This document shows positions 1-5,418 of a DNA stretch of 6,234 nucleotides, in pieces; positions within the stretch are counted from its first letter, which is position 1, and each line of letters starts with the position of its first letter. A program made the position numbers and the translations under genes. The stretch is from contig JAQGHK010000521.1 in assembly GCA_028288875.1 (NCBI GenBank), positions 1 to 6,234 of the forward strand, written 5' to 3'. The notes under the pieces are model-generated. The model had not been told where the DNA came from. It searched no databases and saw only the letters and a list, made by a program, of their open reading frames with translations. This DNA is from Phycisphaerales bacterium. GTDB lineage: Bacteria > Planctomycetota > Phycisphaerae > Tepidisphaerales > Tepidisphaeraceae.

Positions 1-278
1 TAGCGCGCCCGAGCCCATTTGTCATGAAACACCACGAAAAACATGACCACTGCACTGATGCCAACTGCGGCCGCCATTATCCCGCCTAAGAAGAGCCAAT
101 AGCCACCTGCGGTGACGAGAATTTCAAGGCCGCTGCAAGCATACAGACCAAGAATCGTGCCGCCCACGACCGAAGGAACGAAGCTGATCCGGCTCACGAA
201 GGTGGCCGTGCGCCGTGAGGCGGGCCGCTTCGCGGGCGCGGCATACTCCAGCGGGGTTGGGAGCCCGAATTCCGCCAT
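1..278 (-). CDS. Membrane protein of unknown function, 3' end outside the window (partial)
   Basis: An open frame reads leftward from an ATG at 278 to the window edge without a stop, giving 92 codons. I do not recognise the family. The first ~30 residues are polar and basic (K17, R18, R22, R23), consistent with a cytoplasmic N-terminus. Residues ~31-49 and ~51-84 are strongly hydrophobic, rich in Gly, Val, Ile and Phe, and could hold two or possibly three membrane passes. They are followed by a charged stretch (HDKWARAR, 85-92). The ATG overlaps the stop of the Rieske gene (TGATG, 276-280). No Shine-Dalgarno site is visible before it, so translation is probably coupled to the upstream gene. 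It may anchor or partner the Rieske protein, but that is inference from the overlap alone. The frame is well supported by the junction; the function is unknown. Confidence 0.72.
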   Translation of the reverse strand, partial: MAEFGLPTPLEYAAPAKRPASRRTATFVSRISFVPSVVGGTILGLYACSGLEILVTAGGYWLFLGGIMAAAVGISAVVMFFVVFHDKWARAR

Positions 279-601
279 CACGGCATCGCCAATTCTGCCT
301 GAACCAGCGTTCGGCCATTAAATTCGATGGTTCGGGTGATGTAGACCTGAAGTCCGTCGCCGCCCGTGCCGCTGATCTTGCCGTCGGACAGGTCAAACCG
401 CCATAAATGCCGCGGGCAGACCGCGCAGCCGTCCTGGATCCAGCCGCCGCTCATGGGGGCGCCGGCGTGCGGGCAGACGTCGTGCAGCACGTGCGGCTGG
501 CCGTGATGGAGGAAGACGGCCAGGCGGTAACCGTCGATATCGACGGCCTTGGCCTCGCCCTCGGTCAGTTCGTCCAGCACGCACAGCGTCGTCCACGGCA
601 T
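278..601 (-). CDS. Rieske [2Fe-2S] ferredoxin-like protein
   Basis: A 107-residue soluble single-domain Rieske protein. The cluster-binding motif is complete: C43-P-H45 with A46-G47 following, then C62-P-R-H65-L-W, with 16 residues between H45 and C62. This arrangement ligates a [2Fe-2S] cluster through two Cys and two His. The size fits the small ferredoxin subunits of dioxygenases and NirD-like proteins, so the likely role is one-electron transfer in the cytoplasm. No oxygenase or reductase partner is in the window. The ATG at 601 is chosen because the domain begins directly after it (MPWTTLCVLDEL). An in-frame extension to 697 would need a TTG start and adds a non-conserved, Cys-containing stretch. 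No Shine-Dalgarno motif lies at normal spacing, but a TATAGT -10-like box ends 9 nt upstream, so the mRNA may be leaderless. The stop overlaps the next gene (TGATG). Confidence 0.93.
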   Translation of the reverse strand: MPWTTLCVLDELTEGEAKAVDIDGYRLAVFLHHGQPHVLHDVCPHAGAPMSGGWIQDGCAVCPRHLWRFDLSDGKISGTGGDGLQVYITRTIEFNGRTLVQAELAMP

Positions 602-610
602 TATTTTGCC

Positions 611-616
611 ACTATA
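611..616 (-). promoter_or_regulatory. Candidate -10 box of the Rieske operon
   Basis: On the minus strand positions 616-611 read TATAGT, matching 5 of 6 bases of the TATAAT consensus. A clear -35 is lacking: the hexamer 17 nt upstream (639-634, ATGCAA) matches only 3 of 6. With 9 nt between this box and the ATG at 601, transcription would begin only about 1-3 nt before the start codon. This is a motif-based guess. Confidence 0.35.
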
Positions 617-669
617 AAACAACTGCTCCCCCGTTGCATTGCTGCGCAAACACGCAACAATTCGCCCAC

Positions 670-694
670 AAAGGAGAAACCGCACGACGCGGTT
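670..694 (+). promoter_or_regulatory. Shine-Dalgarno motif followed by a spacer hairpin, upstream of the oxidoreductase
   Basis: AAAGGAG at 670-676 is the strongest Shine-Dalgarno motif upstream of the ATG at 707, but 30 nt separate them. Within that gap a perfect 6-bp inverted repeat (AACCGC 678-683, loop ACGAC, GCGGTT 689-694) could fold. Folding would remove 17 nt and leave an effective spacing of 13 nt. No in-frame ATG, GTG or TTG lies closer to the motif. Similar hairpin-shortened spacers are known in phage T4. Whether this one works that way is inference. Confidence 0.45.
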
Positions 695-706
695 CAATTA
701 ACCCAC

Positions 707-1825
707 ATGGCAGATACCAGTGTTTCGACGGATTCGCTCGCGATGGACGACGGCAAGCCGAAGTTCGCGGGCAAGAAGCTTCGCGTGGCCCTCATCGGCT
801 GCGGCGGCATCGCTCAGACCCACTTGAACGCTTTCAAAGATTTCCCCGAAGTGGAAATCGTGGCCGGCGTGGATATCAATCCCGCCCGCCTGAAGACGAT
901 GCAGGAAAAATGGGGCGTCCAGAAGGTGTATTCCGACTGGAAGAAGATGCTGAAGGAAGTTCAGCCCGACGCCGTGGACATCTGCACGCCCAATGGCGTC
1001 CACAGTGCGCCCGCGATCGACGCCGCGAATGCCGGTTGTCACGTCATCGTCGAAAAGCCGATGGCCATGACGCCCGCTGAGTGTCAGAAGATGATCGAGA
1101 CGGCGAAGAAGAAGAACGTCAAGCTCAGCGTCGGCTTCCAGTACCGCTATCACAGCAACACGCAGTTCATCAAGCGTGCCGCTGATGCCGGCCAGTTCGG
1201 CGACATCATGTTCGTCGACTGCAAGGCCCTGCGTCGCCGCGGCATCCCCAACTGGGGCGTGTTCGGCCAGAAGAAGCTTCAAGGCGGCGGCCCGATGATC
1301 GACATCGGCGTGCACGTCATTGAAATGGCCCACTACGTCATGGGCAGCCCGCGCCCCGTCGCCGCCACCGGCAACGTCTGGACGCACCTGGGCAATAAGG
1401 CCAGCAGCGTCGTCAGCCAGTGGCCGAATTGGGACTACAAGACCTACACGGTGGAAGATTTGGCCGTCGGCCATATCCGCTTCGAGAACGGCGCGATCCT
1501 GCACATCGAAAGCATGTTCGCCGGCCACATCGAAAAGGACGTCTGGAACTTCAACCTCACCGGCACCAAGGGCGGCTGCAACTGGGACCCGCCCGCCGTC
1601 TTCCGGGACGACGCCGGCACCATGATCAACAGCACGCCGAGCTACGTCGGCAATGCCAAGGATTTCCCGATCATGTTCAGCATCAAGCTGCGCAACTGGG
1701 TCGACGGCATCCTCAAGGGCACCCCACTGACCGCCCCCGGCGAAGCCGGTTTGGCCGTCCAGAAGATCCTCGATGGCGTCTACCGCTCGGCCGAAGCCGG
1801 CGGCAAGGAAGTGACGATCAAGTAA
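707..1825 (+). CDS. Gfo/Idh/MocA family NAD(P)-dependent oxidoreductase
   Basis: A 372-residue protein of normal length for this family, whose members oxidise or reduce hydroxyl groups on sugars, inositols and related compounds using NAD(P). The N-terminal Rossmann fold starts near residue 25 with the dinucleotide motif GCGGIA (31-36) and an acidic end of the second strand (D56) that suggests a preference for NAD. TPNGVH (94-99) and the hallmark EKP (116-118, with the conserved Lys117) follow. The C-terminal substrate domain carries GGGPMIDIGVH (193-203), where D199 and H203 occupy the usual catalytic positions, and the strand VEDLAVGHIRFENGA (249-263). There is no signal peptide or Tat motif, so it should be cytoplasmic. 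The first ~20 residues are a polar, non-conserved tail. The ATG at 707 is the first in-frame ATG before the fold; sequence further upstream lies opposite the Rieske gene. Substrate cannot be told from the sequence. It appears monocistronic, with a strong terminator after it. Confidence 0.95.
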   Translation: MADTSVSTDSLAMDDGKPKFAGKKLRVALIGCGGIAQTHLNAFKDFPEVEIVAGVDINPARLKTMQEKWGVQKVYSDWKKMLKEVQPDAVDICTPNGVHSAPAIDAANAGCHVIVEKPMAMTPAECQKMIETAKKKNVKLSVGFQYRYHSNTQFIKRAADAGQFGDIMFVDCKALRRRGIPNWGVFGQKKLQGGGPMIDIGVHVIEMAHYVMGSPRPVAATGNVWTHLGNKASSVVSQWPNWDYKTYTVEDLAVGHIRFENGAILHIESMFAGHIEKDVWNFNLTGTKGGCNWDPPAVFRDDAGTMINSTPSYVGNAKDFPIMFSIKLRNWVDGILKGTPLTAPGEAGLAVQKILDGVYRSAEAGGKEVTIK

Positions 1826-1840
1826 ATCGCGGAAGCGATT
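1825..1840 (+). other. Short hairpin with a GNRA-type tetraloop at the oxidoreductase stop codon
   Basis: AATCGC (1825-1830) and GCGATT (1835-1840) form a perfect 6-bp stem with the loop GGAA, which fits the stable GNRA class. The first stem base is the last base of the TAA stop. It has no T-run, so it is not a terminator. It could protect the mRNA 3' end, or be chance. Confidence 0.35.
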
Positions 1841-1858
1841 CTGATTCGGTCCGTAAAC

Positions 1859-1893
1859 AAAACGGGCACGCGCCACAGGCGCGTGCCCGTTTT
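1859..1893. terminator. Intrinsic terminator, potentially bidirectional
   Basis: A perfect 16-bp inverted repeat (1859-1874 and 1878-1893) with a 3-nt ACA loop. The core is very GC-rich, the left arm begins AAAA and the right arm ends TTTT, so both strands end in a short U-tract. It lies 33 nt after the oxidoreductase stop and should end that transcript. It would also block antisense transcription into the gene. Confidence 0.88.
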
Positions 1894-1932
1894 CACGTTC
1901 ACAGCCGGCAATCCCCACGTGTGGGCGATCGT

Positions 1933-1961
1933 TTGAAGGACCAACAAATGATCTTTATTTC
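1933..1961 (+). promoter_or_regulatory. Weak candidate promoter for the 2009 gene
   Basis: TTGAAG (1933-1938) and TATTTC (1956-1961) are separated by 17 nt and match the sigma-70 consensus at 4 of 6 and 3 of 6 bases. A promoter is expected here because a strong terminator lies just upstream, but the match is poor and another sigma factor may be used. If it is real, transcription starts downstream of the ATG at 1948, which would exclude translation of that short ORF. Confidence 0.2.
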
Positions 1962-2076
1962 ACTTGGCCTTCCGCGATCCGGTGCTACCGTTGCTCAGGA
2001 GATAAACGATGGCCAGCAGCAAATCCAAACAGGATCTGAAACCGGGTTCCAGCGCGGCCGATGCCGCGGCGCTTAG
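1948..2076 (+). other. Short ORF with good Shine-Dalgarno spacing, overlapping the start of the 2009 gene
   Basis: A 42-codon ORF begins at ATG 1948 and ends at TAG 2074-2076, out of frame with the gene at 2009. It is preceded by GAAGGA (1935-1940), 7 nt from the ATG, which is ideal spacing. Its first residues are MIFISLGLPRSGATV, resembling the 5'-phosphosulfate loop (PRSGTT) at the N-terminus of sulfotransferases. No further sulfotransferase-like sequence follows. It may be a regulatory leader ORF, a remnant of a lost gene start, or chance. I do not claim it is expressed. Confidence 0.25.
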
Positions 2077-2575
2077 CGGCAAGGGCGACTTCGGCATTCA
2101 TGAAAAGGACGTCGCCGAGCGAACCTATACGTCTGAAAACACCAGGGCAGCCGACCACGGACACGCGCAGGCCAATTCCTACGAGCACACCGGTAATCGC
2201 CAGAGCGGTGCAGGTGCCCGCGACAATGGCCCCGGCTCGGCCAGTGGCGGCGACATTGACCCCGATTTTGTCGGCCTCGGCGGTGTGGGACTGTCCAGCA
2301 ATATCGATAAGCAGGCGCCGCACGACGCCAGCGAATCCGACGGCAGCAGCCATAACGCCGCGAGCGGCGCGCCCAGCAAGGGCCAACGTCCAACCGATGT
2401 CGGTGCCGTTGGTGGCCGCCACGAGCAGATCAACGTTGTGACGGCGGGCGACGACCGGACTGCCAATACCGCGGCAGATGAGATTTCGCACACCGACGAG
2501 GACGATATCGATAACAGCTTCCGCGGCGAGGTCAGCTCCGCCGAAGCCAGCGGCCGCGATGACTTGGGCCGTTAA
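2009..2575 (+). CDS. Hydrophilic, probably disordered protein of unknown function
   Basis: A 188-residue protein I cannot assign to a named family. It is rich in Gly, Ala, Ser, Asp and Glu, has no Cys, no Trp and no Met after the start, and shows no signal peptide or membrane segment, so it is probably a soluble, largely unstructured cytoplasmic protein. The one block that looks constrained is GGDIDPDFVGLGGVGL (80-95). Acidic runs occur near the C-terminus (HTDEDDID, 161-168). The start is well supported: AGGAG at 1998-2002 lies a few bases before the ATG. The gene sits between two terminators, so it is probably monocistronic. The opposite strand is also open across it, but that frame has no Shine-Dalgarno site and would read into the plus-strand terminator. 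The composition recalls stress-related hydrophilic proteins, but this is only a loose analogy. Confidence 0.75.
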   Translation: MASSKSKQDLKPGSSAADAAALSGKGDFGIHEKDVAERTYTSENTRAADHGHAQANSYEHTGNRQSGAGARDNGPGSASGGDIDPDFVGLGGVGLSSNIDKQAPHDASESDGSSHNAASGAPSKGQRPTDVGAVGGRHEQINVVTAGDDRTANTAADEISHTDEDDIDNSFRGEVSSAEASGRDDLGR

Positions 2576-2622
2576 TAAAATAAGGCGTGCCGGCAACGGC
2601 GCGCTTTCGGAACTCCCCTCCG

Positions 2623-2656
2623 GGGCCACTGCGAGTTCTTCGCAGTGGCCCTTTTT
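2623..2656 (+). terminator. Intrinsic terminator after the disordered-protein gene
   Basis: A perfect 12-bp stem (GGGCCACTGCGA, 2623-2634, pairing with 2640-2651) with loop GTTCT is followed directly by five T (2652-2656). It lies 47 nt after the stop at 2575. The importer operon ends 16 nt to its right on the other strand. Read in that direction the hairpin lacks a T-run, so it may only partly stop that transcript. Confidence 0.9.
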
Positions 2657-2671
2657 AATGGGAGTGGCGGG

Positions 2672-3463
2672 TTAGACCGTAAACACAGCGCGTTCGCCGT
2701 CGGCGATCTTTCGGATCGGCACATCGAAGGCTGAGCTGAGCGTTGCTTCCGTCATCACGGCTTCAACGTCGCCCTGAGCCAGCACGCGACCATCCTTCAG
2801 CACCATCGCATCATCCGCGTGCACGAAGCTGAGGTTCACGTCGTGACTGGCCATCAGCACGCTGATGCCTTGCTCACGGGCCAACTTGCCGAGCAGGGTG
2901 TAAAGATCGATTTGATGGCGGAGATCGAGATAAGTGGCCGGCTCATCGAGCAGAATTGCTTTGGGCTTCTGGGCGAGCGCCCGGCCGAGGAACACGCGCT
3001 GGCGCTGGCCGCCGGAGAGTGTTTCGATCGGGCGATCGAGCAGGTCGGTCAGGGAAAGATTTTTCGCCACGTCGGCCAGTACTGCATCATCGTCGGCGGA
3101 GTCGAGTCCCAGGACGCCGCCGTGCGGCAGTCGGCCCAGACGTAGGACATCGATCACACGATCGCCCGGCTCGAACGTCGGCGATTGAGGCAGATACGCC
3201 GCGATCCGCGACAACTCCCGTCGCGACCATTTCGCCAGGGGTCGGCCGAGCCAGGTAACGTCGCCGCTCGCTGGGACATGGCCGAGAAGCGCCCGCAGCA
3301 GCGTCGTTTTCCCGCCGCCATTGGGGCCGATCAGCACCGCCACGCGGCCGGGCTGTAGCGTCAGATCGATCCCGCTCAAAATCGGTCGGCTTGCGAGCGT
3401 GACGACCAGGCCCTTCGCCGAAACGATCGGCCCGGCGAAGTTGTCGGAAGCGATCACGCTCAT
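2672..3463 (-). CDS. ABC importer ATPase, cobalamin/ferric-chelate (BtuD/FecE) type
   Basis: A 263-residue nucleotide-binding subunit that would hydrolyse ATP at the inner face of the membrane to drive uptake. All catalytic motifs are present in order: Walker A GPNGGGKT (46-53), Q-loop Q93 (YLPQ), signature LSGGQ (149-153), Walker B ILLDEP (170-175) with catalytic E174, D-loop near 179-181 (LDL), and H-loop H207 (MASHD). The spacing and the LSGGQRQRVFLGRALAQ context are those of the FecE/BtuD/FhuC group. The first ~15 residues are a short extension. Its ATG overlaps the permease stop by 4 nt (ATGA, 3460-3463), and GGAG lies 6 nt upstream inside the permease gene, so translation is probably coupled. 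It is the last gene of the operon. Confidence 0.95.
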   Translation of the reverse strand: MSVIASDNFAGPIVSAKGLVVTLASRPILSGIDLTLQPGRVAVLIGPNGGGKTTLLRALLGHVPASGDVTWLGRPLAKWSRRELSRIAAYLPQSPTFEPGDRVIDVLRLGRLPHGGVLGLDSADDDAVLADVAKNLSLTDLLDRPIETLSGGQRQRVFLGRALAQKPKAILLDEPATYLDLRHQIDLYTLLGKLAREQGISVLMASHDVNLSFVHADDAMVLKDGRVLAQGDVEAVMTEATLSSAFDVPIRKIADGERAVFTV

Positions 3464-4464
3464 CGCCGACTCCGCAGCAGAATGACCAGGAAAAACGGCG
3501 CGCCGACCAGCGACGTGATCACGCCGACCGGCACCAGCGTTCCCAGACGATCGTCGGCCAAAAGCAGACGTTCCAATAGCTCCGCCAACGCCAGCATCGC
3601 CGCGCCGAGGGCGGTTGCGACGATGAGTAGCCGTCGGTTGTCATTGCCCACGAACCACCGCGCGATATGCGGGCAGACCAGCCCCACGAACCCAATCGGT
3701 CCACTGATCGCGACCGCGGCCGCGGTCATAAGCGACGCCAAGCCCAACGCCATCCATCGCACGCGGTGCACGCGCACGCCGAGCGATGCGGCCTCATCCT
3801 CGCTTAAGCGAACGGCGTTTAACTGTGAGGCGAACGGCGCAAGCGAAAGGATGGAGCCGATCGCCAGTGCCGCGGATAGCCAGACTTCGCGCCGCGCGAT
3901 CGACGTTTGAACATCGCCGACCAGGAACGTCAGGATGCCGCCGCTGCCGGGGGCGTCGCGGAAGATGGCATTCAGCAGCATGAACACCGCTCCGCAAATC
4001 GCGTTGACGATCACGCCGGCGAGGATCGCGGTGACGGGATCGATCCGCCCGCCCCGCCGCGCGGTGACCAGGACCACGCCCACGGCCGACAGCGCACCGA
4101 GCATCGCAAATGCGTGCGAGGACAGCCCGCCGACGACCGGAATCGCCGCCACGAACGGCAACCGCCACAGGTACGACGCCAGCGTCGCCCCGCTGCTGGC
4201 CCCGAGCAGATACGGGTCGGCCAGCGGATTGCGCAGCACGGCCTGGTACGCCACGCCCGCCGCCGCCAAGCTGGCCCCGATCAGGGATGCAGGCAGCACG
4301 TTCGTCGTCAATCGGCTGATGGCGGTCTGGTACGTGACGACGCCGAAGGTTCCCGTCGAGCCGCCCAGCGTGCAGACCGTCGCCGCGGCCGCCCAGAGCA
4401 GCAGCGCGATACCGATCAATCGAGCCCACCGCGCGGCGTCCAGCCGCTTCGCCAATTGGTTCAT
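3460..4464 (-). CDS. FecCD-family ABC importer permease (BtuC-like)
   Basis: A 334-residue polytopic inner-membrane protein of typical family length, probably with about ten membrane helices and acting as a homodimer. Family motifs are clear: YQAVLRNPLADPYLLGASSG (73-92), LSEDEAASLGV (220-230), which forms the cytoplasmic coupling loop to the ATPase, GPIGFVGLVCPHIAR (255-269), and PVGVITSLVGAPFF (312-325). The N-terminus is short and basic before the first helix (~17-33). The ATG at 4464 overlaps the binding-protein stop by 4 nt (ATGA, 4461-4464) and is preceded by GAAGG within that gene. A single permease gene fits the cobalamin-type BtuC layout better than importers with paired FecC/FecD subunits, but many siderophore systems also have one. 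Confidence 0.95.
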   Translation of the reverse strand: MNQLAKRLDAARWARLIGIALLLWAAAATVCTLGGSTGTFGVVTYQTAISRLTTNVLPASLIGASLAAAGVAYQAVLRNPLADPYLLGASSGATLASYLWRLPFVAAIPVVGGLSSHAFAMLGALSAVGVVLVTARRGGRIDPVTAILAGVIVNAICGAVFMLLNAIFRDAPGSGGILTFLVGDVQTSIARREVWLSAALAIGSILSLAPFASQLNAVRLSEDEAASLGVRVHRVRWMALGLASLMTAAAVAISGPIGFVGLVCPHIARWFVGNDNRRLLIVATALGAAMLALAELLERLLLADDRLGTLVPVGVITSLVGAPFFLVILLRSRR

Positions 4465-5300
4465 TGAGCGGCCTTCAGATGGGTCGCCATCTTCTCGGCC
4501 AGGCGATACGCACTGGTGGCCGGCATCAGGGCATCGGCATCGGTGATGGGAACCACTTCGGCCTCTTTCGTCAGCCCCGCCTCCGCAAGGGCCGCTTGCC
4601 CGCGCTTGACGCTATCGGCGTCCGCGCCAGCCAGCACCAGGAACACCACCTTCGGCCGCAGCGATGCCAGTTTTTCGCGATCGAGCGTCACGTACCCACT
4701 GCCGGCCACGACGTTCTTCCCGCCGGCCAGCGCGAGCGCGTCATCGATAAACGTATTGCCGCCGACGACCTGCGTGCCGCTGTCGCTGAAGACGACCATC
4801 GCCGACACGGGCGTCGCCGGGGCGCCTGCTGAAAGTGCGGCTCTCCGTTTCGCCAGATCCTGAATGACGGCATCCGCCGCGTCGGCCGTTCCGGTGAACT
4901 CGCCGATTTCCTTGATCGCCGCATCAATGTCGGCCAATCGATCGATCTGCAGAACCACCGGCGTGATGCCCAGTTCCCCGCATTTTTCCCGCATGCCGGC
5001 CGGCAGCCGATCGCGCTTTCCCTGCACCAGCATGTATGCAGGCCGCAGCGCGGTGACGCGTTCCCAGTCCACGCGCAGGTAGTCGCCGACCTTCGGCAGG
5101 CTGCGCCGCATGGCGTCATTGGGCTCATAGGCGCTCACGCCAACGATGCGGCTGGTCAGGCCCATCGCCATCAGCAAGTCCGTGCCGGCAGGGGTCAGCG
5201 AGACGATGCCGCCCGCCGCCACCGCCGACCGACGATCGTGACAACCGGCGCAGAGAACGGCGGCGAACAGCAGAAGAGAGATCGGCCACGATTGACGCAT
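4461..5300 (-). CDS. Lipoprotein substrate-binding protein of a cobalamin/ferric-chelate importer (BtuF-like)
   Basis: A 279-residue Peripla_BP_2-type (class III) binding protein. The N-terminus is a lipoprotein signal: M-R, a hydrophobic core, then LCAGC with the probable lipidated Cys20. Position -3 is Cys rather than the usual Leu, a mild departure. The mature domain begins with IVSLTPAGTDLLMAMGL (32-48) and RIVGVSAYE (51-59), then LPKVGDYLRVDWERVTALRP (68-87), the first lobe of this fold. The second lobe has GGNTFIDDALALAGGKNV (180-197) and LASLRPKVVFLV (211-222). The SLTPAGTD and LPKVG segments look more like BtuF than most siderophore binders, so a corrinoid substrate is a reasonable but unproven guess. 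It is the first gene of the operon. There is no Shine-Dalgarno site, and a promoter-like pair lies immediately upstream. No cobalamin riboswitch could fit in the leader. Confidence 0.92.
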   Translation of the reverse strand: MRQSWPISLLLFAAVLCAGCHDRRSAVAAGGIVSLTPAGTDLLMAMGLTSRIVGVSAYEPNDAMRRSLPKVGDYLRVDWERVTALRPAYMLVQGKRDRLPAGMREKCGELGITPVVLQIDRLADIDAAIKEIGEFTGTADAADAVIQDLAKRRAALSAGAPATPVSAMVVFSDSGTQVVGGNTFIDDALALAGGKNVVAGSGYVTLDREKLASLRPKVVFLVLAGADADSVKRGQAALAEAGLTKEAEVVPITDADALMPATSAYRLAEKMATHLKAAQ

Positions 5301-5418
5301 TCCGTGGCGATGCTAAAGTGCGCCGGACCGACCGTCAAAACGCAATCCGCATTTAAGACAACACCGCTTAAGCTCCAATGGTTCGTTTGGGAGCGGTTCG
5401 TTCAAGAGGGCACGTTTC
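5301..5418. promoter_or_regulatory. Divergent intergenic region between the importer operon and the coiled-coil gene
   Basis: This 118-bp region serves both directions. Besides the minus-strand promoter candidate it contains the 8-bp palindrome GCTTAAGC (5366-5373) and two copies of GGTTCGTT (5380-5387 and 5395-5402) in the leader of the plus-strand gene. I see no Fur-box-like A/T-rich inverted repeat and no structure of the size of a cobalamin riboswitch. I cannot pick a convincing plus-strand promoter. Confidence 0.4.
5310..5338 (-). promoter_or_regulatory. Candidate sigma-70-type promoter of the importer operon
   Basis: On the minus strand TTGACG (5338-5333) and TAGCAT (5315-5310) are separated by exactly 17 nt and match the -35 and -10 consensus at 5 of 6 and 4 of 6 bases. 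The -10 ends 9 nt before the ATG at 5300, so transcription would start within about 1-3 nt of the start codon, giving an essentially leaderless mRNA. Confidence 0.45.

Larger units (their letters stand above)
602..706. promoter_or_regulatory. Divergent intergenic region between the Rieske gene and the oxidoreductase
   Basis: This 105-bp region must hold the promoters of both flanking genes. It contains nested short inverted repeats (GTTGC 633-637 with GCAAC 654-658; TTGC 639-642 with GCAA 646-649) that could be a regulator-binding site, although the arms are short and asymmetric. A weak plus-strand promoter candidate is TTGCAT (634-639) with AACAAT (656-661), 16 nt apart. It also holds the AAAGGAG motif and the hairpin described separately. 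Confidence 0.4.

Noticed and set aside
602..697. 32-codon N-terminal extension of the Rieske protein
   Set aside because: It needs a TTG start, covers the region expected to hold promoters, and adds sequence outside the compact Rieske domain.
407..706. 100-codon N-terminal extension of the oxidoreductase
   Set aside because: This stretch is antisense to the Rieske gene, shows no family similarity, and the Gfo/Idh fold starts after the ATG at 707.
698..1918. A 406-codon open frame on the minus strand across the oxidoreductase
   Set aside because: It lies directly opposite a gene with complete family motifs, has an unnatural Asp/Ala/Val/His-rich composition without recognisable domains, and reads through the terminator at its start. 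It is a GC-rich antisense shadow.
1911..1925. CACGTG-centred palindrome (CCCCACGTGTGGG) as an operator
   Set aside because: The symmetry is imperfect beyond the central 6 bp, and such short palindromes are expected by chance at this base composition.
1985..2629. A 214-codon hydrophobic minus-strand frame opposite the disordered-protein gene
   Set aside because: No Shine-Dalgarno site. Its start lies next to the plus-strand terminator, and its Ala/Gly/Val-rich sequence is what the complement of Asp/Ser/Gly/Ala-rich codons yields. Codon-level selection tests would settle this fully.
3907..4546. Long plus-strand frames across the permease and binding-protein genes
   Set aside because: Arg/Pro/Ala-rich translations without motifs, opposite genes with clear family signatures and coupled starts.
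5301..5418. Cobalamin riboswitch or Fur box upstream of the importer
   Set aside because: The gap is too short for the riboswitch, no conserved B12-box-like core was seen, and no A/T-rich Fur-like inverted repeat is present.
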